A stretch of 64,000 bases of DNA from Flavobacterium hungaricum (GCF_015182285.1 NZ_PRDM01000002.1:1-64000), one strand, 5' to 3'; positions 1-8,286 are shown, numbered from the stretch's first letter. Notes: a model not told the origin generated them from the sequence alone. Made by a program: numbers and translations.

Positions 1-202
1 CTTTCAAAGCAGAACTTTCAAAGCAGAACTTTCAAAGCAGAACTTTCAAGCAGAACTTTCAAGCAGAACTTTCAAGCAGAACTTTCAAGCAGAACTTTCA
101 AAGCAGAACTTTCAAAACAGAACTTTCAAAGCAGAACTTTCAAAGCAGAACTTTCAAAGCAGAACTTTCAAAGCAGAACTTTCAAAACAGAACTTTCAAA
201 AG
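1..202. repeat. 14-bp tandem repeat array, unit CTTTCAAAGCAGAA
   Basis: About fourteen head-to-tail copies of CTTTCAAAGCAGAA, four of which (43-94) have lost one A and are 13 bp, and two of which read CTTTCAAAACAGAA. The array runs off the left edge of the window, so its full length is unknown. It abuts the parS cluster. No coding potential is supported. Confidence 0.95.
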
Positions 203-219
203 ACAACGATAAATCTATA

Positions 220-235
220 CGTTCCACGTGAAACA
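220..235. promoter_or_regulatory. parS-type ParB-binding site 1
   Basis: The 16-mer is CGTTCCACGTGAAACA, one base from the B. subtilis-type parS TGTTCCACGTGAAACA. It is the first of seven such sites within 420 bp. Assignment rests on sequence match and clustering. Confidence 0.85.
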
Positions 236-260
236 TTCCCATTCACTTCCACAATAAATC

Positions 261-330
261 CTCAATTCAGAACTCTCAATTCAGAACTCTCAATTCAGAA
301 CTCTCAATTCAGAACTCTCAATTCAGAACT
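261..330. repeat. 14-bp tandem repeat, unit CTCAATTCAGAACT, five copies
   Basis: Five exact copies lie between parS sites 1 and 2. The unit resembles the 1-202 repeat when both are phased as AACTyTCAAnnCAG, so the two arrays may share an origin. Confidence 0.93.
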
Positions 331-356
331 CTCAACACATAACATTTAAATCTAAA

Positions 357-372
357 CATTCCACGTGAAACA
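357..372. promoter_or_regulatory. parS-type ParB-binding site 2 (divergent outer bases)
   Basis: CATTCCACGTGAAACA keeps the core TTCCACGTGAAACA but differs at the first two bases of the parS consensus. It belongs to the seven-site cluster. Confidence 0.75.
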
Positions 373-437
373 CTTCTCTATAATTTCGTAGTAAAAATTT
401 AATCTAAATCTTTAAATTCTAAACTCTTTAAACTATA

Positions 438-453
438 TGTTTCACGTGAAACA
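438..453. promoter_or_regulatory. parS-type ParB-binding site 3, perfect palindrome
   Basis: TGTTTCACGTGAAACA is a perfect 16-bp palindrome and matches the general bacterial parS consensus exactly. Confidence 0.92.
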
Positions 454-495
454 TCTTTAATTCGTCTACGTAAAACTTTATAATTCCATGACGTA

Positions 496-511
496 CGTTC
501 CACGTGAAACA
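496..511. promoter_or_regulatory. parS-type ParB-binding site 4
   Basis: CGTTCCACGTGAAACA is identical to site 1. It is part of the seven-site cluster. Confidence 0.87.
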
Positions 512-545
512 CATTATCATACCATACTCTTTTAAATAAACTAAC

Positions 546-561
546 CGTTCCACGTGGAACG
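546..561. promoter_or_regulatory. parS-type ParB-binding site 5, palindrome
   Basis: CGTTCCACGTGGAACG is a perfect palindrome, extended to 18 bp by flanking C and G. The core is TTCCACGTGGAA instead of TTTCACGTGAAA, still within the parS family. Confidence 0.82.
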
Positions 562-578
562 GTTTATAACAACAAGTA

Positions 579-594
579 TGTTTCACGTGGAACA
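579..594. promoter_or_regulatory. parS-type ParB-binding site 6
   Basis: TGTTTCACGTGGAACA is the reverse complement of the B. subtilis-type site. It lies only 17 bp after site 5. Confidence 0.9.
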
Positions 595-617
595 AATATT
601 AACTAAAAGTAATTTAA

Positions 618-1037
618 CTACTGTTCCACGTGAAACATCTTCATCTTTTCTTCTTCTTTCGATCTCATTATTTGAGCCTCAGAATCTGTCTTATCTTTAT
701 ATCCGCAGTAATGAAGTATACCGTGAGAAAGAACTCTTTTAAGTTCTTCTGTAAACGAAACATTAAAGTCTTTTGCATTATCAGCAACACGTTCTACTGA
801 TATGAAAATATCTCCATTTAGTTCGTTACCAACAGTATAATCAAAACTAATGATATCTGTAAGTGTATCATGATCTAAATATTCTACATTGATTTTATGC
901 AGGTATTCATCATCACAAAATATGTAATTGATTTCTCCTTCGTTTTTATTTTCAGAAACTATAACAGCACTAAGCCAGTCAGTAAAAGCCTGCTCGTCTC
1001 CTAAAGTAAAATCTGTTTCGTAATTAAAGTTTATCAT
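618..1037 (-). CDS. ybeY: Endoribonuclease YbeY, rRNA maturation factor
   Basis: The 139-residue protein is of normal length for YbeY (UPF0054), a metal-dependent cytoplasmic RNase used in 16S rRNA 3'-end maturation and ribosome quality control. The signature segment HGILHYCGYKD lies at about residues 105-115. The two His ligands (105, 109) are present, but the third ligand, usually His, is Asp115. The last six residues (134-139, MFHVEQ) are encoded by a parS site, so the natural C-terminus seems set by a DNA-binding element. The start ATG at 1037 overlaps the stop of the upstream DUF4175 gene (ATGA type), which indicates co-transcription and translational coupling. Family identity is secure; activity with the Asp ligand is inferred. 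Confidence 0.95.
   Translation of the reverse strand: MINFNYETDFTLGDEQAFTDWLSAVIVSENKNEGEINYIFCDDEYLHKINVEYLDHDTLTDIISFDYTVGNELNGDIFISVERVADNAKDFNVSFTEELKRVLSHGILHYCGYKDKTDSEAQIMRSKEEEKMKMFHVEQ
622..637. promoter_or_regulatory. parS-type ParB-binding site 7, inside the 3' end of ybeY
   Basis: TGTTCCACGTGAAACA matches the B. subtilis parS exactly. On the minus strand it encodes MFHVEQ, the last six residues of YbeY, directly before the TAG stop at 618-620. Confidence 0.92.
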
Positions 1038-4000
1038 TTTGTATTAAAGTATTCTTGAACTTTTTGATTAAAATTCGAGCGCAAAGGTAGTGATTGTCTG
1101 TTTAATATTTCTACACTGTTTAGATATTCCAAAAGTGAACTTGGTAAAGCATTAGAACGATTCGTAAAATCTGCCTTATTAGATTCAGATTGTCTTTGTG
1201 TATCCTGTCCTTGCTGTTGAATTGCATTATTTAATTTCCATAACTCTTGTTGGATATTTAATATACGCTGTAAGTTTTCGTTCTTAAAACCTTTATTTAA
1301 AATCTGCTTTTCAGATTGTTTCATTTGATCGATAACCGATCTTCCCTGAGCATCTAAACCTTTTTTAGCAAGTTCTTTTTGAAGAGCTTCACGAAGTTTG
1401 ACCTGCTCTTTGTATATCTCCATAATGGCTTCTGCATCTCCCTCACCATCTTCACCGTCTTTTCCGTTCTGTTCTCCTTTACCATTTTTTCCGTCTTTAC
1501 CAGAAGAACCTTTATCACCTCCTTTACCTTGTCCTTCTTTACCCTGACCACCTTGTGCCTGACCTGGTTTTCCATCTTTACCTTCTCCAGGTTTATTTCC
1601 CGGTTTCTGACCAGACTGCATTCCGTCTTTCATCTTATCAGCAAGGCCTTTTTGTTTCTGTATAATATCTGGTAACTGCATCCCTTGGCCATCTCCTGGT
1701 TTTGGTTTACCCGCACCTGGTTTAGACATTGACATCTGCATATTGTTTAATAAGTCACTTAAGAAATCTGCTAATTTATTGGCTGATGAAACCGCATATT
1801 GCTGGTGTGAAACTCCTCTTGGAATTTGAACATCGGTCAGCGTTTCAATTGCTTTATCCATATTGTATTGAACGTTTCCAATTTCTTTAGTAACATCTTC
1901 TGCTACCTTAGGATTACGAAGTGAAAGTGCAAACAAACTGTCGTCAACATGTCTGAACTGCTGCTTTAAATTCTGTTGAATTTTAATATTTTTTGTGAAT
2001 GTAGAAGAACCCAATTTCATTGCTTTAAACTGTTTCATCACATCTTCCTGTGATAAAGAATATGCTAAAAGGTTATCTAAAATTTGACGAAGCATAGCAA
2101 CGTCTTCTTCCATTTGTTCCTGCTCGCCACCTTCCATTTCGCTCTGCATACCTTGAGCCATATCTTTCATTTTCTTGGCCGCACTTTTCTGTTTTGGCTT
2201 AGCTGAAGAAGTATTCTTTTTACCTAATTCTTCTGAAGCTTTTTGAAGATCATTATCTACATCTTTCTCTTTTGAAGCATCAGATGGAATATCCAAAGGT
2301 TTCTTTAAAGTCTTATTTTCTTCTTTAAGATCTTTTAAATCTTCCTGAATTTTATCAAAAGACTTATTGATTTCATCTTGCTTTTCTTTAGTATTTTCTT
2401 TCTCTTTATTAGAAAGCTGTTCTTGCTGGTCTGCCAATTTATTTAGTTTCTCTGCGACTTGTTCTGCTTTCTTAGAAACATAAAAACGTTTGGTTAACTC
2501 TACCAATTGTTCTAAATTACGAGATTGGTTTTTACTAATTTGTTTGAACTTTTCCATCTTATCAAACAGTTCTTCGCTGTTTAATTTATCGTTTAAGTTC
2601 TTCAATTCGTCTAATAATTTTTGATTCTTTTCTAAATCTTTCTCAGCATTATCCAAACGCTTTTGGAGATCTTCGGCTGTTTTATCTTTTTTGTCTTCTT
2701 TGAATTTATCCAAATTCTTGTTCATCTTCTCAGAAAATTGTTTCATCATTTCATCTTGTTGTTTCTGACGTTTGATAAAATCATTGATCTTCTGTTGATC
2801 TTTAAACTCTAAATTATCTTTTTCTTTTCCGGTATTTTGAAGTTTATCCATTTCAGAAATCTGCTTGGTTTGATTCTTCAAAGACTTAGATAAACTATTG
2901 ATATTACTATTCTGCTGTTGTAATTCTTGGTCTTGAATTTCATCTACTGTTGCTACTCTATCTGAAAACGTTGAAGACTTTGTACTCTTAAATCCGTGTG
3001 GTGCATCATTATCAAAAACTTCAAAATAGTATTCATAAGATACTCCTTCTTCTACAGGAAGGTTACTTGGAAAATTAAAAACAAACTGATCAAATACTCC
3101 AGACTTTACCGGAATGTTTCCACGTTTTGCAGACTGCGGTTTATTGCGTTCGTAGTACACAATTTGCAATCTTGAAAGTCCATAATCATCTCCCAATCTA
3201 CCTAAAATATAATTCTTATCCAGCTTCAAACTGTCTGGCGCAGGACCCACATTAATGGTTGGAAACTGATCTTTAATGACAGAAAGCTGATAATCGAGCT
3301 TTTCGTAGTTTTTAACCTTATTATTTGATGTAAGTATTTGATATTCGGTATTTTGACTTATATTTTTAGCTAATTTGAACTCGTTTTCAAGTTTATTGAA
3401 CTTGATCAATTCTTGATCTCTTTTCCATACAATTTCTTGTGTAGATTTGGTGTTCATTTTCCAGGTAACAGTCGTTCCCTCAGGTACAATTGCATTTCCA
3501 GTTCCTTGAATAGTCTCTGATTTTTTCTTTAGATAAGAAGGAAAATTTAAAACCATTTCGAAGTTTGCAATCGACGGAACTGTGATCACTTTCAATTCAA
3601 ATTCTTCTGAAACTACATTATTTCCTTCAAAAGAAAATTGAATATTATCCATTGGTTTCTCTACTTTGAATTCGAATTTTCCTGTTTGTGAAGATTCCAT
3701 AAAATAGCTTTCATCACCAATATGAATCATCACATTTTCTGGAACAACGTTTCCAACAGATTCCATTTTGATCACAAAATCTTTGTTTTGCTCTGCTTGA
3801 AGATTCGAATTTAAAACCACAAATTTAAATGGAGCTGGTGGTAAAAATGCCGAATTAAAATGCACTACTCTATTCAAACTCTGCGAAATGACACTGCTAT
3901 TTCCAGAAATGTAAAACACCGCAAAAAGCAAAATCGGAACTAAAGCTAACGGTAAATATTTTTTATTTGCTTTAAAATTAATTGCATTTCCAAATGGAAT

Positions 4001-4420
4001 TGGCTGAAGCGAATTGGCTTTTTGCTCGATGGAAGCCATCACTAATTCTGAACTTTCATTAGAATTTTCAGCAGAAGATAATTGTAAAAAATTGGTAAGC
4101 TTATCACTTACTTCTGTAAAATGATTACCAATAATTTTAGAAGCTTCTGTATAATCTATTCCCTTTTGAAGTTTGAATAACTTGAATAATGGAAAAACAA
4201 TTAACCGAACCAAAAGAAAAATTTCTACTGCGATAAACAGCCAGAATAAAAACGTTCTCCCTAATGGTTTTAACCAAAGAAAGTATTCTATAAAAAGCGT
4301 AAACAAGAAATATAAAAGTCCGAATCCTGTAAAAAGAAGTATCCCTTTTATCAATTCGTTAGTATAATATTTTTTAATGAACGCTTCTAGCTTTTGATAT
4401 ATCGCAGATGTTGTTTTCAA
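1034..4420 (-). CDS. DUF4175-type large membrane protein with coiled coil
   Basis: This is an 1128-residue protein typical of the Bacteroidota DUF4175 family, whose function is unknown. Hydrophobic segments lie near residues 24-45, 50-72 and 155-170. A beta-rich extracytoplasmic region (about 190-480) follows, then a long Lys/Glu/Gln-rich coiled coil (about 500-740). A Gly/Lys/Pro-rich low-complexity stretch lies near 930-1000, with runs such as GKPGEGKDGKPGQ, and the tail is helical. The layout suggests an inner-membrane-anchored scaffold reaching into the periplasm. The gene overlaps ybeY by 4 bp and probably heads that operon. No catalytic motif was recognised. Confidence 0.85.
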   Translation of the reverse strand: MKTTSAIYQKLEAFIKKYYTNELIKGILLFTGFGLLYFLFTLFIEYFLWLKPLGRTFLFWLFIAVEIFLLVRLIVFPLFKLFKLQKGIDYTEASKIIGNHFTEVSDKLTNFLQLSSAENSNESSELVMASIEQKANSLQPIPFGNAINFKANKKYLPLALVPILLFAVFYISGNSSVISQSLNRVVHFNSAFLPPAPFKFVVLNSNLQAEQNKDFVIKMESVGNVVPENVMIHIGDESYFMESSQTGKFEFKVEKPMDNIQFSFEGNNVVSEEFELKVITVPSIANFEMVLNFPSYLKKKSETIQGTGNAIVPEGTTVTWKMNTKSTQEIVWKRDQELIKFNKLENEFKLAKNISQNTEYQILTSNNKVKNYEKLDYQLSVIKDQFPTINVGPAPDSLKLDKNYILGRLGDDYGLSRLQIVYYERNKPQSAKRGNIPVKSGVFDQFVFNFPSNLPVEEGVSYEYYFEVFDNDAPHGFKSTKSSTFSDRVATVDEIQDQELQQQNSNINSLSKSLKNQTKQISEMDKLQNTGKEKDNLEFKDQQKINDFIKRQKQQDEMMKQFSEKMNKNLDKFKEDKKDKTAEDLQKRLDNAEKDLEKNQKLLDELKNLNDKLNSEELFDKMEKFKQISKNQSRNLEQLVELTKRFYVSKKAEQVAEKLNKLADQQEQLSNKEKENTKEKQDEINKSFDKIQEDLKDLKEENKTLKKPLDIPSDASKEKDVDNDLQKASEELGKKNTSSAKPKQKSAAKKMKDMAQGMQSEMEGGEQEQMEEDVAMLRQILDNLLAYSLSQEDVMKQFKAMKLGSSTFTKNIKIQQNLKQQFRHVDDSLFALSLRNPKVAEDVTKEIGNVQYNMDKAIETLTDVQIPRGVSHQQYAVSSANKLADFLSDLLNNMQMSMSKPGAGKPKPGDGQGMQLPDIIQKQKGLADKMKDGMQSGQKPGNKPGEGKDGKPGQAQGGQGKEGQGKGGDKGSSGKDGKNGKGEQNGKDGEDGEGDAEAIMEIYKEQVKLREALQKELAKKGLDAQGRSVIDQMKQSEKQILNKGFKNENLQRILNIQQELWKLNNAIQQQGQDTQRQSESNKADFTNRSNALPSSLLEYLNSVEILNRQSLPLRSNFNQKVQEYFNTK

Positions 4421-4558
4421 AATAAATCTCTTTTAATTATAACCTATAAAAGTAGTAATTATAATAATATCTTTTTAAGATTCTAAGTTACTAAGACGCT
4501 AAGGTTGTAAGCTTAGAAAATCTAAAATCAACATTCTGAAATCTAAAATCATAAAACG

Positions 4559-4566
4559 TATCTTTG
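4559..4566 (+). promoter_or_regulatory. Flavobacterial -7 promoter box for gltX
   Basis: TATCTTTG matches the TAnnTTTG -7 element of the Bacteroidota sigma factor. No good TTG -33 box lies at the right distance. A possible TTG start at 4564 falls inside this box, so the gltX start is placed downstream at ATG 4585. Confidence 0.65.
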
Positions 4567-4584
4567 CAACAAAATTTATACAAA

Positions 4585-6078
4585 ATGTCAAAGCAAGTTC
4601 GTGTGCGTTTTGCACCAAGTCCAACAGGGGCCTTACACATTGGTGGTGTTCGTACTGCCCTATTCAATTATTTGTTTGCCAAAAAACACAATGGCGTTTT
4701 TTATCTGAGAATTGAAGATACAGATCAGACGCGTTTTGTTCCTGGAGCCGAAGCTTATATTATGGAAGCATTGGAATGGTTAGGAATTTCTCCTGAAGAA
4801 ACAGTTGGAAAAAATGAAAAATTTGGTCCGTACAGACAAAGCGAACGAAAAGAATTATATAAAAATTATGCTGCTCAATTGATTAATTCGGGATGGGCAT
4901 ATTATGCTTTTGATACTCCGGAAGCACTTGATGCTCTAAGAAAAGAGTGTGAAGCAGAAAAGAAAACCTTTATTTACAATCATACGAATCGTGAAAAATT
5001 AGATACTTCTTTAGTTATTTCTGCTGACGAAGTTTCTAAGAGAATTGCAAATGGCGAACATTACGTGATCCGTTTTAAAACTCCGGTTAACGAAACTTTG
5101 CATCTAAAAGATATCATTCGCGGGGATGTTAATTTCGAAACTAATTTATTAGATGATAAAGTTTTGTTTAAAAGTGACGGAATGCCCACTTACCATTTGG
5201 CGAATATCGTTGATGATCATTTGATGGAAACTTCTCATGTAATTCGTGGTGAAGAATGGTTGCCGTCTATGCCTCTTCATGTTTTATTGTACAGAGCTTT
5301 TGGTTGGGACGCTCCAGAATTTGCACATTTACCTTTGATTTTAAAACCAAGCGGAAAAGGAAAATTATCAAAACGTGATGGAGAAGTCGGCGGATTTCCT
5401 GTTTTTCCTTTAGACTGGAAAGGCTTGAAAGGATTTAAAGGGGAAGGATATTTACCAGAAGCATTAGTAAATTTTCTATCTATGATTGGTTGGAACGATG
5501 GAACTGAAAAAGAATATTTTACTTTAGAAGAATTATGCCAATCATTTGATTTAAACAGAGTTCATAAAGCAGGCGCAAGATTTGATATTGACAAAGCAAA
5601 ATCTGTTAATCATCATTACTTATCAAACAAAAGTGATTCATTTTTAGCGGAGGCTTTTCAACCAGTTTTAGAAGAAAAGCAAATTAAAGTTTCTAATGAT
5701 GTCATCGAAAAAATAATGTCACTGATAAAAGATCGTCTGGTTTTAACAAATGATATTTGGGATCTAACTGATTTCTTTTTTCAGGCTCCAACATCTTATG
5801 ATGAAAAAGCAAGCAAAAACTGGAAAGAAGAAACACCGGCATTAATGCAGGAATTGATTTCTACTCTTGAATATATCGAAGGTTTTGACTCAGCAAATAT
5901 TGAAGCAATTGTAAAAGATTGGTTAACCAAAAACGAAATCGGAATGGGTAAAGTTATGCAGCCTTTCCGTTTAAGTTTAGTTGGAGCTTTAAAAGGTCCT
6001 CACCTATTTGATATTGTTGAGATCATTGGAAAAGAAGAAACTATTTCAAGAATTCAGAAAGCAATTGCAACTTTATAA
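4585..6078 (+). CDS. gltX: Glutamate--tRNA ligase
   Basis: This is a class I aminoacyl-tRNA synthetase of 497 residues, the normal length. It charges tRNA-Glu in the cytoplasm. The HIGH-type motif APSPTGALHIGG is at residues 10-21 and the KMSKS-type motif GKLSKRDGE near 259-267; an anticodon-binding helical domain fills the C-terminal third. The start was chosen at ATG 4585 because an upstream TTG (4564) lies within the promoter -7 box, and because MSKQVRVRFAPSP is the usual N-terminus. A strong hairpin at 6153-6197 ends the transcript, so the gene is probably monocistronic. Confidence 0.97.
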   Translation: MSKQVRVRFAPSPTGALHIGGVRTALFNYLFAKKHNGVFYLRIEDTDQTRFVPGAEAYIMEALEWLGISPEETVGKNEKFGPYRQSERKELYKNYAAQLINSGWAYYAFDTPEALDALRKECEAEKKTFIYNHTNREKLDTSLVISADEVSKRIANGEHYVIRFKTPVNETLHLKDIIRGDVNFETNLLDDKVLFKSDGMPTYHLANIVDDHLMETSHVIRGEEWLPSMPLHVLLYRAFGWDAPEFAHLPLILKPSGKGKLSKRDGEVGGFPVFPLDWKGLKGFKGEGYLPEALVNFLSMIGWNDGTEKEYFTLEELCQSFDLNRVHKAGARFDIDKAKSVNHHYLSNKSDSFLAEAFQPVLEEKQIKVSNDVIEKIMSLIKDRLVLTNDIWDLTDFFFQAPTSYDEKASKNWKEETPALMQELISTLEYIEGFDSANIEAIVKDWLTKNEIGMGKVMQPFRLSLVGALKGPHLFDIVEIIGKEETISRIQKAIATL

Positions 6079-6152
6079 AAAATTTACCATTAAGATATTA
6101 AGTTGATTAAGCCTTACTTAAAGTAAAAAAACTTAAATATTTTAAAGATTCA

Positions 6153-6197
6153 AAAAAACGCTGGGAACATTTACAAAATGTTTCCAGCGTTTTTTTA
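6153..6197 (+). terminator. Rho-independent terminator after gltX
   Basis: AACGCTGGGAACATTT and AAATGTTTCCAGCGTT form a stem around the loop ACAA, flanked by A and T runs. The T run on the plus strand is 7 nt. With the A run opposite it could act in both directions. Confidence 0.9.
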
Positions 6198-6267
6198 ATG
6201 TCTAAAAATTTTATTTTAGGAGAATTTTCGTAATTTACCAAAATCATAAACATAAATTAAATTAACC

Positions 6268-7251
6268 ATGGGTACAGCATTTATTATCTTATTAGTATTC
6301 GCATTCTTCATTTTGATGTCTTCCTTTTTCACTGTCAAACAACAATCTTCTGTTGTAATAGAAAGGTTTGGAAAATTTCTGAGTGTTAGAAATTCAGGAT
6401 TACAATTAAAAATTCCGATTGTAGATCGAATTGCAGGACGTGTAAATCTTAAAATTCAACAGCTTGATGTTATCATCGAAACCAAAACCAAAGACAACGT
6501 TTTTATCAAAATGAAAGTTTCAGTTCAGTTCAAAGTGATACAGGAAAAAGTATACGAAGCATTTTATAAACTAGAATATCCACACGATCAGATTACATCT
6601 TATGTATTTGATGTCGTTCGTGCAGAAGTTCCGAAACTAAAATTGGATGACGTTTTTGAAAGAAAAGATGATATTGCAGTTGCAGTAAAACGTGAATTAA
6701 ACGAAGCAATGTCTACTTATGGATACGATATCATCAATACTTTGGTTACTGATATTGACCCGGACATTCAGGTAAAAAATGCGATGAACAGAATCAACGC
6801 TGCCGATAGAGAAAAAACAGCTGCAGAATTTGAAGCAGAAAGTTCAAGAATTAGAATTGTTGCCAAAGCAAAAGCTGAAGCAGAAAGTAAACGTTTACAA
6901 GGTCAAGGTATTGCAGATCAGCGTCGCGAAATTGCAAGAGGTCTTGTAGAAAGTGTTGAAGTTTTGAACAATGTCGGCATTAATTCTCAAGAAGCTTCTG
7001 CCCTAATTGTAGTAACACAACATTACGATACTTTACAATCTATCGGATCAGATTCTAATTCAAACTTAATTCTTCTTCCAAATTCGCCGCAAGCCGGAAG
7101 TGATATGCTGAATAATATGGTAGCTTCATTCTCTGCATCGAACCAAGTGGGTGAAATGATGAAAAAGAACAATACTAAAAAAGTAGAAAAACCAAACAGA
7201 CCAGCTCCACCTCAATCTGGTTACGAAGATGATACAGTTCCAGAAAATTAA
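6268..7251 (+). CDS. SPFH/Band 7 (stomatin-like, QmcA-type) membrane protein
   Basis: The 327-residue protein has one N-terminal membrane anchor (about 4-22) followed by an SPFH domain beginning VKQQSSVVIERFGKF. A long Ala/Glu/Lys helical region rich in EAES/AKAEAE follows (about 180-225), as in slipins and QmcA. Such proteins form oligomeric rings on the membrane and act as scaffolds or protease regulators. The C-terminus is Pro-rich and polar. The usual NfeD partner is not adjacent. The gene stands alone between two terminators. Family call is firm; the client is unknown. Confidence 0.9.
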   Translation: MGTAFIILLVFAFFILMSSFFTVKQQSSVVIERFGKFLSVRNSGLQLKIPIVDRIAGRVNLKIQQLDVIIETKTKDNVFIKMKVSVQFKVIQEKVYEAFYKLEYPHDQITSYVFDVVRAEVPKLKLDDVFERKDDIAVAVKRELNEAMSTYGYDIINTLVTDIDPDIQVKNAMNRINAADREKTAAEFEAESSRIRIVAKAKAEAESKRLQGQGIADQRREIARGLVESVEVLNNVGINSQEASALIVVTQHYDTLQSIGSDSNSNLILLPNSPQAGSDMLNNMVASFSASNQVGEMMKKNNTKKVEKPNRPAPPQSGYEDDTVPEN

Positions 7252-7268
7252 ATAAATATCAAAAATGA

Positions 7269-7297
7269 AAAAGAGGCTTAACTGCCTCTTTTTTTAT
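7269..7297. terminator. Bidirectional terminator between the SPFH gene and the minus-strand cassette
   Basis: AAGAGGC and GCCTCTT flank the 6-nt loop TTAACT, with an A run before and a T run after. The loop contains the stop codon of the minus-strand gene at 7278, so the hairpin serves both convergent genes. Confidence 0.85.
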
Positions 7298-7532
7298 TGA
7301 TAAACCAACCAAATATATACGGAAGAATTGATTGCAGAATGCTTACATAAGAATTTGTAAAGTAATCTTTATACGAAGATAAAAATCCGTTTACGATATA
7401 TTGAGGTGTAATGCTTTCTTTGGTTTTCTGAAAACTCAAAACCAATTTATGATAATTGATCTCTTTTTCTAATTTTAAAATTTCGAGATCTTTTTCGATT
7501 GCGGCATACGAAGAGTATTTTTTTCTTTCCAT
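7278..7532 (-). CDS. Small hypothetical protein (possibly DUF6327)
   Basis: This is an 84-residue protein with a Glu/Lys-rich helical N-terminus (SSYAAIEKDLEILKLEKEI) and a moderately hydrophobic segment near residues 58-78. It is third in a cassette with a holin-like protein (3 bp upstream) and a YtxH protein, an arrangement I recall from many Flavobacterium genomes where the third gene is called DUF6327. Function is unknown. The assignment to that DUF is from memory of context, not from a visible signature. Confidence 0.7.
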   Translation of the reverse strand: MERKKYSSYAAIEKDLEILKLEKEINYHKLVLSFQKTKESITPQYIVNGFLSSYKDYFTNSYVSILQSILPYIFGWFINKKRGS

Positions 7533-7535
7533 AAA

Positions 7536-7886
7536 TTAATCATTAAAAAAGATTTCTGAAAATTTTTCTAGAATTGGTCCTTCGACAATCTTATCTTTTA
7601 CAAAGAAAAGTAAAACAGTAACAAAAAGATAGATCCCTCCTACTGCCAAAAATCCGAGTGCATTACTTTTAAATAAATCACCAAAAGCATACGCTGCTGC
7701 AAAAGATCCAAAAATTAGAACCATACTAAAACAAAGCAAAATCAATGTAAACTTTAAAATTAAAGTAGTTGATTTCATTGCTACTTTAAAACCCCAAAGT
7801 TTATAATACGCAAGCTGGCTGTCTAAATATGCTTTAGCCTGATCTTGAATATTATCGGTGTTTTCTTTTAAATCTTCAAAAGCCAT
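7536..7886 (-). CDS. Phage holin family / DUF1469-like membrane protein
   Basis: The 116-residue protein has an N-terminal amphipathic helix (DLKENTDNIQDQAKAYLDSQ) and two strongly hydrophobic segments near 43-68 and 75-98, the layout of Pfam holin_3_6/DUF1469 proteins (YqjE-like). In this context it is not a phage gene; relatives accompany YtxH and are linked to envelope stress. It is the middle gene of a three-gene cassette, 3 bp from its downstream neighbour. Role is inferred from context. Confidence 0.8.
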   Translation of the reverse strand: MAFEDLKENTDNIQDQAKAYLDSQLAYYKLWGFKVAMKSTTLILKFTLILLCFSMVLIFGSFAAAYAFGDLFKSNALGFLAVGGIYLFVTVLLFFVKDKIVEGPILEKFSEIFFND

Positions 7887-7959
7887 AATTATTATAATTG
7901 AAAAAGCACAAAACTAACTTATAGAATAAGTCAGCTCTGTGCCTTTATAAAACATTTTT

Positions 7960-8286
7960 TTATTTTTGAAATTTTGCGTTTTGAGCTTTTAAGTCAGCAA
8001 GTTTCGTTTCTAAGAAAGTAATTACCTCCTCTGTTTTATGACTTACATTTGAAAGTAAATCATTTAAAGTTCCGTCAAGATTCTGAGTTGCACTTGTGAA
8101 TTTTTCACGAAGAACTTCAGAACCAGCTCCAATAGAATCTTTCAAATTATTAGTAGTATCATCAATACCTTCTTTTAATTTTGCTCTTGTTTTAGATCCT
8201 TTATCTGGAGCAAATAAGATTCCGATTGCTGCTCCTGCAGCTGCAGCTGCTAAAATTGCTGCTGCTGTATTTAAGTTTTTAGACAT
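7960..8286 (-). CDS. YtxH domain-containing protein
   Basis: This 108-residue protein has an Ala/Gly-rich N-terminal membrane segment (about 5-28) ending GILFAPDKGSKTR, the diagnostic YtxH motif (glycine-rich helix then APxxGxxTR). A long amphipathic helix with LKDSIGAG and LSNVSHKTEEV follows. Family members are general stress or envelope proteins of unknown mechanism. It heads the YtxH/holin/small-protein cassette and lies 73 bp upstream of the holin-like gene. Confidence 0.9.
   Translation of the reverse strand: MSKNLNTAAAILAAAAAGAAIGILFAPDKGSKTRAKLKEGIDDTTNNLKDSIGAGSEVLREKFTSATQNLDGTLNDLLSNVSHKTEEVITFLETKLADLKAQNAKFQK

Noticed and set aside
554..742. 62-codon plus-strand frame beginning MERFITTSMFHVEQ
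   Set aside because: It reads through parS sites and the antisense of ybeY; the MFHVEQ phrase comes from the parS sequence.
7536..7886. Prophage holin
   Set aside because: No lysis or other phage genes are nearby; the YtxH context indicates a chromosomal stress protein.
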